This document shows, piece after piece, positions 1 to 5,466 of a DNA stretch of 8,798 nt. The position numbers and the translations under genes were made by a program. The notes below the pieces were generated by a model. The model searched no databases. It saw only the letters and a program-made list of their open reading frames with translations, and was not told where the DNA came from. Numbering within the stretch: position 1 is the stretch's first letter; every line of letters starts with the position of its first letter. This stretch comes from an uncultured Lachnospiraceae bacterium (GTDB taxonomy: Bacteria > Bacillota > Clostridia > Lachnospirales > Lachnospiraceae), in contig CANQCX010000076.1 of NCBI GenBank assembly GCA_947591115.1, positions 1 to 8,798 of the forward strand, read 5' to 3'.

Positions 1-136
1 AAAAATTATGCTTTATATGGAAGAATAGGGTAAATTTATGCAAAAGAACGATTAATTTTTACAATAGTCGGCAGAAAGAGAAAAAGTGTGCTAATCTTGA
101 GAACATGAAAGACAAAGAGAAAAGAGGAGAGATAAA

Positions 137-283
137 ATGGTAAAAAATAATCAGATTGTGGCAGAAAAAGTTCTTGCGAAAGTGGCATACAAAGCAGCAA
201 AAGATAATGTTAATGCAACATGCACTTGTTTCTTTTATCAACCTAAAGTGTCAAAAAAACTTTTAAAACTAAGGAAACATTGA
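137..283 (+). CDS. agrD: AgrD-like cyclic (thio)lactone autoinducer peptide precursor
   Basis: This 48-residue ORF has the three-part layout of AgrD precursors. Residues 1-26 form a Lys/Ala-rich amphipathic helix that would bind the membrane. Residues 27-34 (ATCTCFFY) form the signal core. The tail from residue 35 starts QPKV and continues with a basic stretch (KKLLKLRK), matching the conserved (E/Q)PxxP-like tail of the family. Aligning the QP with staphylococcal and C. perfringens AgrD places the ring cysteine at C29 and the ring end at F33, giving a five-residue ring C-T-C-F-F. A strong ribosome binding site (AGAGGAGA, 123-130) lies 6 bases before the ATG. The TGA stop overlaps the ATG of the agrB-like gene (TGATG), so the two are translationally coupled. 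Gene order D-then-B is the reverse of staphylococcal agrBDCA. The family match is seen by motif; the ring boundaries are inferred. The gene is short enough to be missed by gene callers. Confidence 0.88.
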   Translation: MVKNNQIVAEKVLAKVAYKAAKDNVNATCTCFFYQPKVSKKLLKLRKH

Positions 284-867
284 TGTTTGAAACAATTTCA
301 AGAAAAATAACAAATAGAATGATTAAGGATGGCGTTATTGAGCAGGATGAACTTGAGATATATTTGTATGGGATGGAATTGTTCTTTACAACTGCCCTAA
401 ATATGCTGATTTTAATTGTTTTGAGCATTATATTTAATGAATTCTGGAATGGAATTACATTTATGCTTGCTTTTTCCTTTCTAAGAAAATATACAGGCGG
501 TTATCATGCATCAACGCCGGTAAAATGTTGTTTTTTGACAATGGGAGTAATATTTGCAATGCTTTTAGCGGTAATCTATTTAAAAATAACGGTCGTTGCT
601 TCTGTGATATGGCTCGTGTTGTCGGCTGTTATTATTTTACTGTTATCGCCGATGGACTCAGATAACCGGCAACTTGACAACATCGAAAAAATAATATATG
701 GAAAGATGGTAATGGTAGTCTGGGGAACGGAAATATTATTTTTTATCCTATTGCAAATATTTGGCTTTAAAGAATTGTCAATAAGTATAACATATGCACA
801 TATAATAATAGGCTTGTCATTGATTGCTGGCAAAATTAAAGCAAAAATAAGAGAGCAGGGAGTGTAG
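283..867 (+). CDS. agrB: AgrB-like membrane cysteine endopeptidase
   Basis: This is a 194-residue polytopic membrane protein of the accessory gene regulator B family. In known systems AgrB cuts the C-terminal tail of AgrD and forms the thiolactone, acting in the cytoplasmic membrane. The hallmark RKYTGGYHA lies at residues 68-76. The catalytic pair would be H75 and C82, with the same 7-residue spacing as H77/C84 of S. aureus AgrB; a second cysteine, C83, follows directly. Hydrophobic segments lie near 33-53, 57-67, 84-101, 104-122, 141-160 and 166-183. Length is normal for the family (about 190-210). I chose the ATG at 283 because it overlaps the agrD stop (TGATG). A TTG at 280 in the same frame would add only one residue. 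The ribosome probably re-initiates from agrD. The gene is AT-rich compared with the right half of the window. Confidence 0.93.
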   Translation: MFETISRKITNRMIKDGVIEQDELEIYLYGMELFFTTALNMLILIVLSIIFNEFWNGITFMLAFSFLRKYTGGYHASTPVKCCFLTMGVIFAMLLAVIYLKITVVASVIWLVLSAVIILLLSPMDSDNRQLDNIEKIIYGKMVMVVWGTEILFFILLQIFGFKELSISITYAHIIIGLSLIAGKIKAKIREQGV

Positions 868-874
868 CAAAGAG

Positions 875-972
875 AATACTTAGCAAACTTATAGAAATAT
901 AAGGACGCAAAGCTTGGAGTCTACGGCGGGGATTCGCGAATGCGAAAACCGTTAAGATAGTTCGGCTGCAGT
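875..972 (+). promoter_or_regulatory. GEMM-I cyclic dinucleotide riboswitch aptamer (c-di-GMP or possibly cGAMP)
   Basis: The conserved core GGACGCAAAGC lies at 903-913. Upstream, GC (883-884), AAA (885-887) and a perfect six-pair stem with a GAAA loop (CTTATA 888-893, loop 894-897, TATAAG 898-903) reproduce the P2 arm of GEMM-I. GAAA is the tetraloop that docks onto the P3 receptor. The P3 arm follows: TCTACGG at 920-926 pairs through ACGG/CCGT (949-952), an inner stem TTCGC/GCGAA (933-937/942-946) caps it, and the receptor-side AAGATAG is at 954-960. A cytosine at 969 falls where the Vc2 aptamer has its ligand-pairing C. The element starts only 7 bases after agrB and points towards the bacteriocin operon. 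The base just before the P2 GC pair (882) is A rather than G. The fold is read by eye, so the outer edges and P1 are approximate. Confidence 0.87.
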
Positions 973-997
973 GAATAGAAGTTCATTGCAGTTTTTT
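966..997 (+). terminator. Intrinsic terminator forming the riboswitch expression platform
   Basis: A ten-pair stem (CTGCAGTGAA 966-975 with TTCATTGCAG 982-991, one G-U pair) closes a six-base loop and is followed by six T residues (992-997). Its 5' arm shares bases 966-972 with the 3' edge of the aptamer, including the predicted ligand-contact C969. Aptamer closure and terminator formation should therefore exclude each other. This arrangement predicts that ligand binding allows readthrough (an ON switch). The hairpin is seen directly; the switching direction is inferred. Confidence 0.88.
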
Positions 998-1008
998 ATT
1001 ATATGAAA

Positions 1009-1017
1009 TGATATGAT
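1009..1017 (+). promoter_or_regulatory. Possible extended -10 promoter after the terminator
   Basis: TG-A-TATGAT matches an extended -10 element (TGnTATAAT with one mismatch), with no convincing -35 box at the usual distance. If active, it would start a transcript near 1024 and drive the bacteriocin operon independently of the riboswitch. It is recorded mainly because it is the chief alternative to readthrough control. Confidence 0.3.
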
Positions 1018-1044
1018 ATAAGACGGTTCGATATAGAAACAGAA

Positions 1045-1062
1045 CTGTTTTATATAAAACAG
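1045..1062. repeat. 18-bp perfect palindrome in the bacteriocin leader
   Basis: CTGTTTTATATAAAACAG is its own reverse complement over all 18 bases. A further AAACAG half-site lies just upstream at 1037-1042, so the AAACAG/CTGTTT unit occurs three times in alternating orientation. It could be an operator for a dimeric regulator or an RNA hairpin. I do not recognise a specific regulator family. Confidence 0.6.
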
Positions 1063-1097
1063 GACTCTGATAAAATTCGCGAAAATAATCAGAGTCC
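1062..1097 (+). repeat. Perfect inverted repeat (RNA hairpin) in the bacteriocin leader
   Basis: GGACTCTGAT (1062-1071) and ATCAGAGTCC (1088-1097) form a perfect ten-pair stem around a 16-base loop that contains the palindrome TTCGCGAA (1076-1083). No T-run follows, so it is not a typical terminator. It may stabilise the mRNA or be part of a second regulatory structure. Confidence 0.6.
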
Positions 1098-1113
1098 AAG
1101 ATGCAAGCACTTA

Positions 1114-1147
1114 GAAAAAGTACCTAGGATAAGCATATCACTTTTTC
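1114..1147 (+). repeat. Third leader hairpin upstream of the bacteriocin start
   Basis: GAAAAAGT (1114-1121) and ACTTTTTC (1140-1147) form an eight-pair stem with an 18-base loop containing CCTAGG. CAC (1108-1110) and GTG (1154-1156) could extend it. It ends 24 bases before the ribosome binding site AAAGGAGAG (1172-1180). No T-tract follows. Apart from the listed terminator, possible promoter and inverted repeats, I see no gene between 868 and 1189. Confidence 0.4.
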
Positions 1148-1189
1148 GGATGCGTGTAAAGAAAAATTATTAAAGGAGAGATTAGTATT

Positions 1190-1471
1190 ATGAAAAAAAG
1201 AGTATTAACATTGGTAGCTGTATTGTCTATAATGTTGACAAGTGCAGTGCCTGCAATGGCAGCAACTGTATATTATCGTGGTTCAGCAGTAAGCTGGGAT
1301 TATGGCAGATCTCTGGGATTATACAGTTATTCGGATGTTCAATCATCTGTATATGAACATTCTGCTACAGCGAATACGACAAGTTCGGGATGGAAAAAAC
1401 CGGGGAAAAAAGCACATGCGCAACAGTTTGTGGGACTGAAACAAGCAACGGCTTACTGGAACTGTCGTTAA
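1190..1471 (+). CDS. Lactococcin 972-family bacteriocin precursor
   Basis: The product is a 93-residue secreted peptide. A clear Sec signal peptide (positive MKKR, hydrophobic core, then PAMA-A) predicts cleavage after A24, leaving a mature peptide of about 69 residues. The mature part follows the lactococcin 972 pattern: an aromatic Gly-containing start with SWDYG (35-39), a Tyr/Ser stretch (45-55), EHSAT (56-60, compare THSAT in lactococcin 972), a central GW (67-68) and an aromatic-Asn end AYWN (88-91). Known lactococcin 972 binds lipid II and blocks septum formation. Unlike that peptide, this one ends in Cys-Arg, giving a single cysteine at 92. The start is fixed by the ribosome binding site AAAGGAGAG (1172-1180). 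The permease and ATPase genes downstream are the family's usual partners, which strengthens the call. Activity and target range cannot be judged from sequence. Confidence 0.83.
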   Translation: MKKRVLTLVAVLSIMLTSAVPAMAATVYYRGSAVSWDYGRSLGLYSYSDVQSSVYEHSATANTTSSGWKKPGKKAHAQQFVGLKQATAYWNCR

Positions 1472-1491
1472 GATTGGAAAGGTTGTAATCA

Positions 1492-3696
1492 ATGATAAAA
1501 AAAGCATCATGGATAGGCACACTTTTGATCGCAATGCAGGGCGTTTTGTTCGCCCTGCTTGCCATTTTAATGTTAAACGGTGCCTATCAGAAACAATGGA
1601 AAGAATATGGAAAAACAGAAGCTTCCATGACGGTATATATTGACGGCGTATCAGAAGAAGGGGAATACGCAATCGAGCAGTACCTGTTGAACAAGGCGGA
1701 TTCCGATCATTTATTTATTATACGGCGCGATTCGTCTTTGCAGGAGGATGGCTCTTTTTTTGGCTATGACTTCGGGGTATATGGAGATGTGGAAAATAAT
1801 GAGGTTTCTTTTTCGTTTTACGGAAAAAATGTGTTAAACAAGGAAATGCTGTCTGCACTTTTACGCTCCGGCGAGGAGGAAGCCACACTTGGAATAGATA
1901 AAGGAAGCGTATACAGTGTGGGGGAAATTCCGAAGATACGGTTCGGAGATCAGATCGTGATCAAAAAACTCAGCGCTTTGATCGAGGAAAGCAATACCGT
2001 ACAGGGCGAGTATACGATTGTGGGAATAAAGGAAAACGATCGGCGGAAGCTGCTGTCCGAGTTAGCCGCTCTGTGCGGAACCTCCGAAGAAAAACTGTAC
2101 AATTCCATGAGAGGCGAAGAAGTAGACGATAATTTAAAAAATATCATCGCAATTGTATTTATTTTGGCTCAGATGATGTTAAATACGGTATTTTTTATCA
2201 TTCTTACCCTGCGGAATTTGGACAAAAGCGGCAAACTGGCGCTTTTGGGGTGGTCCAGAAGCGCTTTCTGTTATGAATTGTTTGGCGGTTTTTTGTGGCG
2301 CGCGGCAGCCGCCGTTCCAATCTTGACCATGATCGGGACGGTATGGTCGGGATGGACAAAAATTTCCATTCCGTATGTGGGACATTTCTTTTTATATGCG
2401 GTACTGAATATGGTCTTTACGCTGGCGGAGATCGGAATTTCAGTATTGATCCAGATGTCCGTCCGCCCTTTGAGCGCGATCAGAGGGAGATTTCCGAAAA
2501 AGGTACTGTATTTTCTTGGAATATTGGCGTATCTGGGAGTAAGCGCCGGAATCGTTTTTTGCGGCCTCTATGTCGATTCGCCGATGCGGATGGTTTCTGA
2601 AAACGCCGAATTGTCCAAGCGCTGGGAGGAGGTTTCCGATCATCAGGTGCTTAGGAATATATCGGTCGGAAATGATGAGGCTTCTTTTGCGGGAGCTTCC
2701 AAAGAATTGGATCAGGACATTTTTGAATGGTATAAAAAAATTCATGAGGAAAACGGCGTATATCTTGTACAGACGGCTTACTATGATGATGAAATACTGG
2801 AATTGTGGAGAACGGAGGGGATATATGATGCGGTTCCGGAAGATGCGTTCTGGTATTTTACCTTTTCTCAAAATTATATTCAAAAATTGGGAATACCGGT
2901 AAGCGATGAAATCTTACAGGCGGCGGAAAACGGAACAAGAGTATATCTGCTTCCTGCCGGAATGTCCCAAGAAGCAAAGAAAGCCATGCAATCATGGCTG
3001 GAGGAATCTTCTACAGAAGGAATTCGGGAAGGAGATATCGAAACGGTTTTTGGTACGGAGCGGGAAATTGAATTTGCAGAGTATGAGTATGAGAAAGACT
3101 TTTTTACGTGGGCGGCGGCTCCGGAAGAAGAAAGTGTCTGCAGGATGCCGGTTATCTATCTTTGTTCCCCTGAAAATATGACATATTTTGAGACCGAAAG
3201 TCTGCGCGCGATCGGTTTGGAGAGTTATATCAAATTTGAAGATCAGGCTGTGGCGGAAAAATATCTGGAAAAGGATTTTTTGAAGCAGTTTCATCTTGAC
3301 GATAATCAGATTGTTTTTGAAAATGTCCAAAGTTATATTGACGGACTTCAAAAGGATCTGATGAGTGCGATCACATGGTTTGGACTGGTATTTTTGATAT
3401 TGACGCTTATACTGACCGGAATATTGATTGCTTTAGCCGCGGTCTTTCGGATCGCGAATCAGGAAAAGCTGCATGTGCAGAAATTTCTCGGCTATGGCTT
3501 TTGGAATATGTATGGGAAACCGATGCTCCTGCTGGGAGCGGTAATTGCTGCCGAACTGCTGCTGATGTTATGCGCCGGTTCAAAATTTGGATTTGCTGTT
3601 ATACTGTTTGTGGCGGTCATACAATTGTTTATTTTTGCAAAATATATGACCAGAAATGAAATCCGCAGTTTGTGTACGGCTTTTAAGGAGGAATAA
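1492..3696 (+). CDS. Bacteriocin-associated integral membrane protein (ABC permease, lactococcin 972 type)
   Basis: This 734-residue membrane protein resembles the large permeases found beside lactococcin 972-type bacteriocins (DUF1430/bacteriocin-associated integral membrane protein group). Predicted membrane segments lie near residues 7-29, 216-240, 259-285, 294-320, 337-360, 625-651, 676-694 and 697-716. Two large soluble regions (about 30-215 and 361-624) would face outside. The loop KLALLGWSRSAF (248-259) and the later EKLHVQKFLGYGF (658-670) resemble the ATPase-contact loops of FtsX/MacB-like permeases, one per half. In lactococcin 972 systems this protein and the adjacent ATPase are thought to export the peptide or protect the producer. 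The gene starts 20 bases after the bacteriocin stop, with GGAAAGG at 1476-1482 as ribosome binding site. Whether it gives immunity, export or both is not readable from the sequence. Confidence 0.82.
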   Translation: MIKKASWIGTLLIAMQGVLFALLAILMLNGAYQKQWKEYGKTEASMTVYIDGVSEEGEYAIEQYLLNKADSDHLFIIRRDSSLQEDGSFFGYDFGVYGDVENNEVSFSFYGKNVLNKEMLSALLRSGEEEATLGIDKGSVYSVGEIPKIRFGDQIVIKKLSALIEESNTVQGEYTIVGIKENDRRKLLSELAALCGTSEEKLYNSMRGEEVDDNLKNIIAIVFILAQMMLNTVFFIILTLRNLDKSGKLALLGWSRSAFCYELFGGFLWRAAAAVPILTMIGTVWSGWTKISIPYVGHFFLYAVLNMVFTLAEIGISVLIQMSVRPLSAIRGRFPKKVLYFLGILAYLGVSAGIVFCGLYVDSPMRMVSENAELSKRWEEVSDHQVLRNISVGNDEASFAGASKELDQDIFEWYKKIHEENGVYLVQTAYYDDEILELWRTEGIYDAVPEDAFWYFTFSQNYIQKLGIPVSDEILQAAENGTRVYLLPAGMSQEAKKAMQSWLEESSTEGIREGDIETVFGTEREIEFAEYEYEKDFFTWAAAPEEESVCRMPVIYLCSPENMTYFETESLRAIGLESYIKFEDQAVAEKYLEKDFLKQFHLDDNQIVFENVQSYIDGLQKDLMSAITWFGLVFLILTLILTGILIALAAVFRIANQEKLHVQKFLGYGFWNMYGKPMLLLGAVIAAELLLMLCAGSKFGFAVILFVAVIQLFIFAKYMTRNEIRSLCTAFKEE

Positions 3697-3699
3697 TTT

Positions 3700-4359
3700 A
3701 TGGCAAGATCAGTTGAAATGCGCAATGTTTCTAAATCCTTTGGAAACAGACAGATATTTCGAAATTTTAATCTGGAAGCGGAAGAGGGAGAATTTATTTC
3801 CATTATCGGCCCGAGTGGATGCGGGAAGTCTACGCTGTTGAATATGATCGGTCTGTTAGAAACGTTTGATGAGGGAGAAATTAGGATCGGCGGGAAAAAA
3901 CTTCCCAAAATTGACAGCAGAGGAGCTACTTTGCTCCGTCGGAATAAAATTAATTACTTATTTCAGTCGTATGCGCTGATCAATGATATGACGGTAATGG
4001 AAAATTTGCTTCTGGCAATGAATTTTGTAAATATTTCCAAAAAGGAAAAAATACAAAGGGCAAAGGAAGTGTTAAAACAGGTTGGGTTATTGAAGCTGCA
4101 GAACGAAAAGATCAATACGTTATCCGGAGGAGAACAGCAAAGGACGGCGATCGCAAGGACGATCCTAAAACCCGGGGATATCATTTTGGCGGATGAGCCG
4201 ACCGGAGCGCTGGATCAGAAAACGGCGGACAATGTATTTTCCCTGATCATGGAGCTGAGCAGAACATACCATAAAACCGTTATTATGGTAACGCATTGCA
4301 GGGAGTTGGCGGATAGAACGGATCGCATCATTGATCTTAAAAGAATTTCTTTTTCTTAA
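3700..4359 (+). CDS. ABC transporter ATP-binding protein, lactococcin 972 export/immunity group
   Basis: This is a complete 219-residue ABC ATPase subunit. It has Walker A GPSGCGKST (37-45), Q-loop Q89 in FQS, signature LSGGEQQR (141-148), Walker B IILADEP (161-167) and switch histidine H199 in VTH. The overall pattern is that of the MacB/LolD-like ATPases that pair with FtsX-type permeases, as expected for the preceding gene. The ribosome binding site AAGGAGGAA (3685-3693) sits in the last codons of the permease gene, and only 3 bases separate stop and start, so the two are one operon. It would power the permease from the cytoplasmic side. Its last 23 bases overlap the end of the convergent CorA-like gene, and no strong terminator is visible between them. 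Confidence 0.93.
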   Translation: MARSVEMRNVSKSFGNRQIFRNFNLEAEEGEFISIIGPSGCGKSTLLNMIGLLETFDEGEIRIGGKKLPKIDSRGATLLRRNKINYLFQSYALINDMTVMENLLLAMNFVNISKKEKIQRAKEVLKQVGLLKLQNEKINTLSGGEQQRTAIARTILKPGDIILADEPTGALDQKTADNVFSLIMELSRTYHKTVIMVTHCRELADRTDRIIDLKRISFS

Positions 4360-5245
4360 AATAAATGATTTCTCCGATTGCAATGATCAGTACGGCAAAA
4401 ATGACCAGAAGATAACCGTACCGCCATTTTAATTCCGGCATATAGGAAAAGTTCATTCCATACCAGCCTGTAATTAAAGTAAGCGGCAGAAAAAAGGTAG
4501 TAACAACGGTAAGGATCCCCATGATCTTGTTTTGCCGCGAGTCCTGTATCGACTGGTACAGTTCGCGGAGCTGAATCATATTCTCACGAAGGAGCTGGAC
4601 ATGATTTTGAAGCCGTTCGGCGCGGCGGGTGTATTTGTCCCAGTCCTGAGCGTTTGGGACAAAAGAGGAACAGGCGCTGGATTGAAGCAGTTCGCCAATA
4701 TCGGCAAGCTGTTCATAATAGGCATTCAGTTCCGATAATTTTTGCCGGTATTTGGTAAGCTGTGAAAAAAAGTTTTTTGCATCGCTGCCGGTAATCGTTT
4801 CCTCCATTTTTTCCGCCTCCGCCTCTATGTGGGAAAGATATAAAACGTCCTCCTCGATCATTCGTTCCATCAGCTGCAAAAGAAGCTGGGACGGACTGCA
4901 CAGCTCCTGAATGGTATGGAGCTGTTTTTCCGCCCATAGGTTTAAATCGCCCGTATCTTCGACCAATAAGAGCATCTGCTCCGTCAGATAAAAGCCGAAA
5001 GACAGTTTTGGAAAACGCTGCTCGTTTTTCTGGGGCAGACGTAAAGTGCCTATGATGCAGTTTCGGAATACCTCAGCTTTGCAGTAGCGGATGGAACCGA
5101 GACAATGAAGCAGTTCCCTGTGATAAGGGAGCTGTTCTTTATATTCACGAAATTCCGCTGCGCCGATAACCGCAAAAAACGGTTTCTGTGCTTCGGATGT
5201 CTTGGCGGACTGCAGAAGGTGGTCTTCGTTTAGAAAAAATTGCAT
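4337..5245 (-). CDS. CorA-like divalent metal ion transporter
   Basis: The 302-residue product belongs to the CorA family of Mg2+/Co2+ channels, which form pentamers in the cytoplasmic membrane. The diagnostic YGMNF motif is at residues 262-266, just after the first membrane helix (about 241-260). A second helix (about 275-295) and a basic end (KKKK) follow. Residues 1-240 are mostly charged and helical, fitting the cytoplasmic funnel and long stalk helix. The N-terminal domain looks divergent from classical CorA. I chose the ATG at 5245 because AAAAAAGGAGAGA lies just upstream on this strand (5251-5263). An in-frame ATG further up would add 12 residues but has no comparable ribosome binding site. 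A candidate promoter lies at 5302-5310. The ion transported is not certain. Confidence 0.87.
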   Translation of the reverse strand: MQFFLNEDHLLQSAKTSEAQKPFFAVIGAAEFREYKEQLPYHRELLHCLGSIRYCKAEVFRNCIIGTLRLPQKNEQRFPKLSFGFYLTEQMLLLVEDTGDLNLWAEKQLHTIQELCSPSQLLLQLMERMIEEDVLYLSHIEAEAEKMEETITGSDAKNFFSQLTKYRQKLSELNAYYEQLADIGELLQSSACSSFVPNAQDWDKYTRRAERLQNHVQLLRENMIQLRELYQSIQDSRQNKIMGILTVVTTFFLPLTLITGWYGMNFSYMPELKWRYGYLLVIFAVLIIAIGEIIYFKKKKFF

Positions 5246-5301
5246 GATAATCTCTCCTTTTTTGTAAATGCCTATTGTCATATCTGGGAACCTGTCTATT
5301 T

Positions 5302-5310
5302 ATTATATCA
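5302..5310 (-). promoter_or_regulatory. Extended -10 promoter for the CorA-like gene
   Basis: Read on the minus strand, this is TG-A-TATAAT, a perfect extended -10 element. It lies 56 bases before the chosen start at 5245. No good -35 box is seen at 16-18 bases, which is tolerated by extended -10 promoters. Confidence 0.5.
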
Positions 5311-5375
5311 CAGATACCGAATTATAGCAGCGTCAGGATAAAAATTCTCAATGACGGGAATATCCGGAGCGGAGG

Positions 5376-5404
5376 TTGACATCGGAAAAATACAATGCTA
5401 GTAT
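5376..5404 (+). promoter_or_regulatory. Sigma-A type promoter for the SH3b gene
   Basis: TTGACA (5376-5381), a 17-base spacer and TAGTAT (5399-5404) give a near-consensus vegetative promoter, with TG one base before the -10 box. Transcription would start near 5411 and leave a leader of about 55 bases before the ATG at 5467. It lies in the divergent gap shared with the CorA-like gene. Confidence 0.75.
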
Positions 5405-5466
5405 GTTTCTGAATCATTTTGGATTTCTAAAACCGCCCAAAGAGCGGATGGAAAAGGCGATCGATT

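Noticed and set aside
48..69. Possible AgrA (LytTR) direct repeats, ACGATTAAT and ACAATAGTC, upstream of agrD.
   Set aside because: The repeats are poorly matched and spaced about 13 bp centre to centre, not the roughly 21 bp expected for LytTR regulators.
1..136. Possible 3' end of a preceding gene (frame ending at a TAA at 31-33) and a promoter for agrD.
   Set aside because: Only 10 codons are visible, too few to identify, and no convincing -35/-10 pair is seen. The upstream gene may be the missing agrC or agrA, but this cannot be supported.
4339..4353. Inverted repeat AAAAGAATTTCTTTT at the convergent gene ends as a bidirectional terminator.
   Set aside because: Its stem is nearly all A-T with a one-base centre and no good loop, so it would be too weak as an intrinsic terminator.
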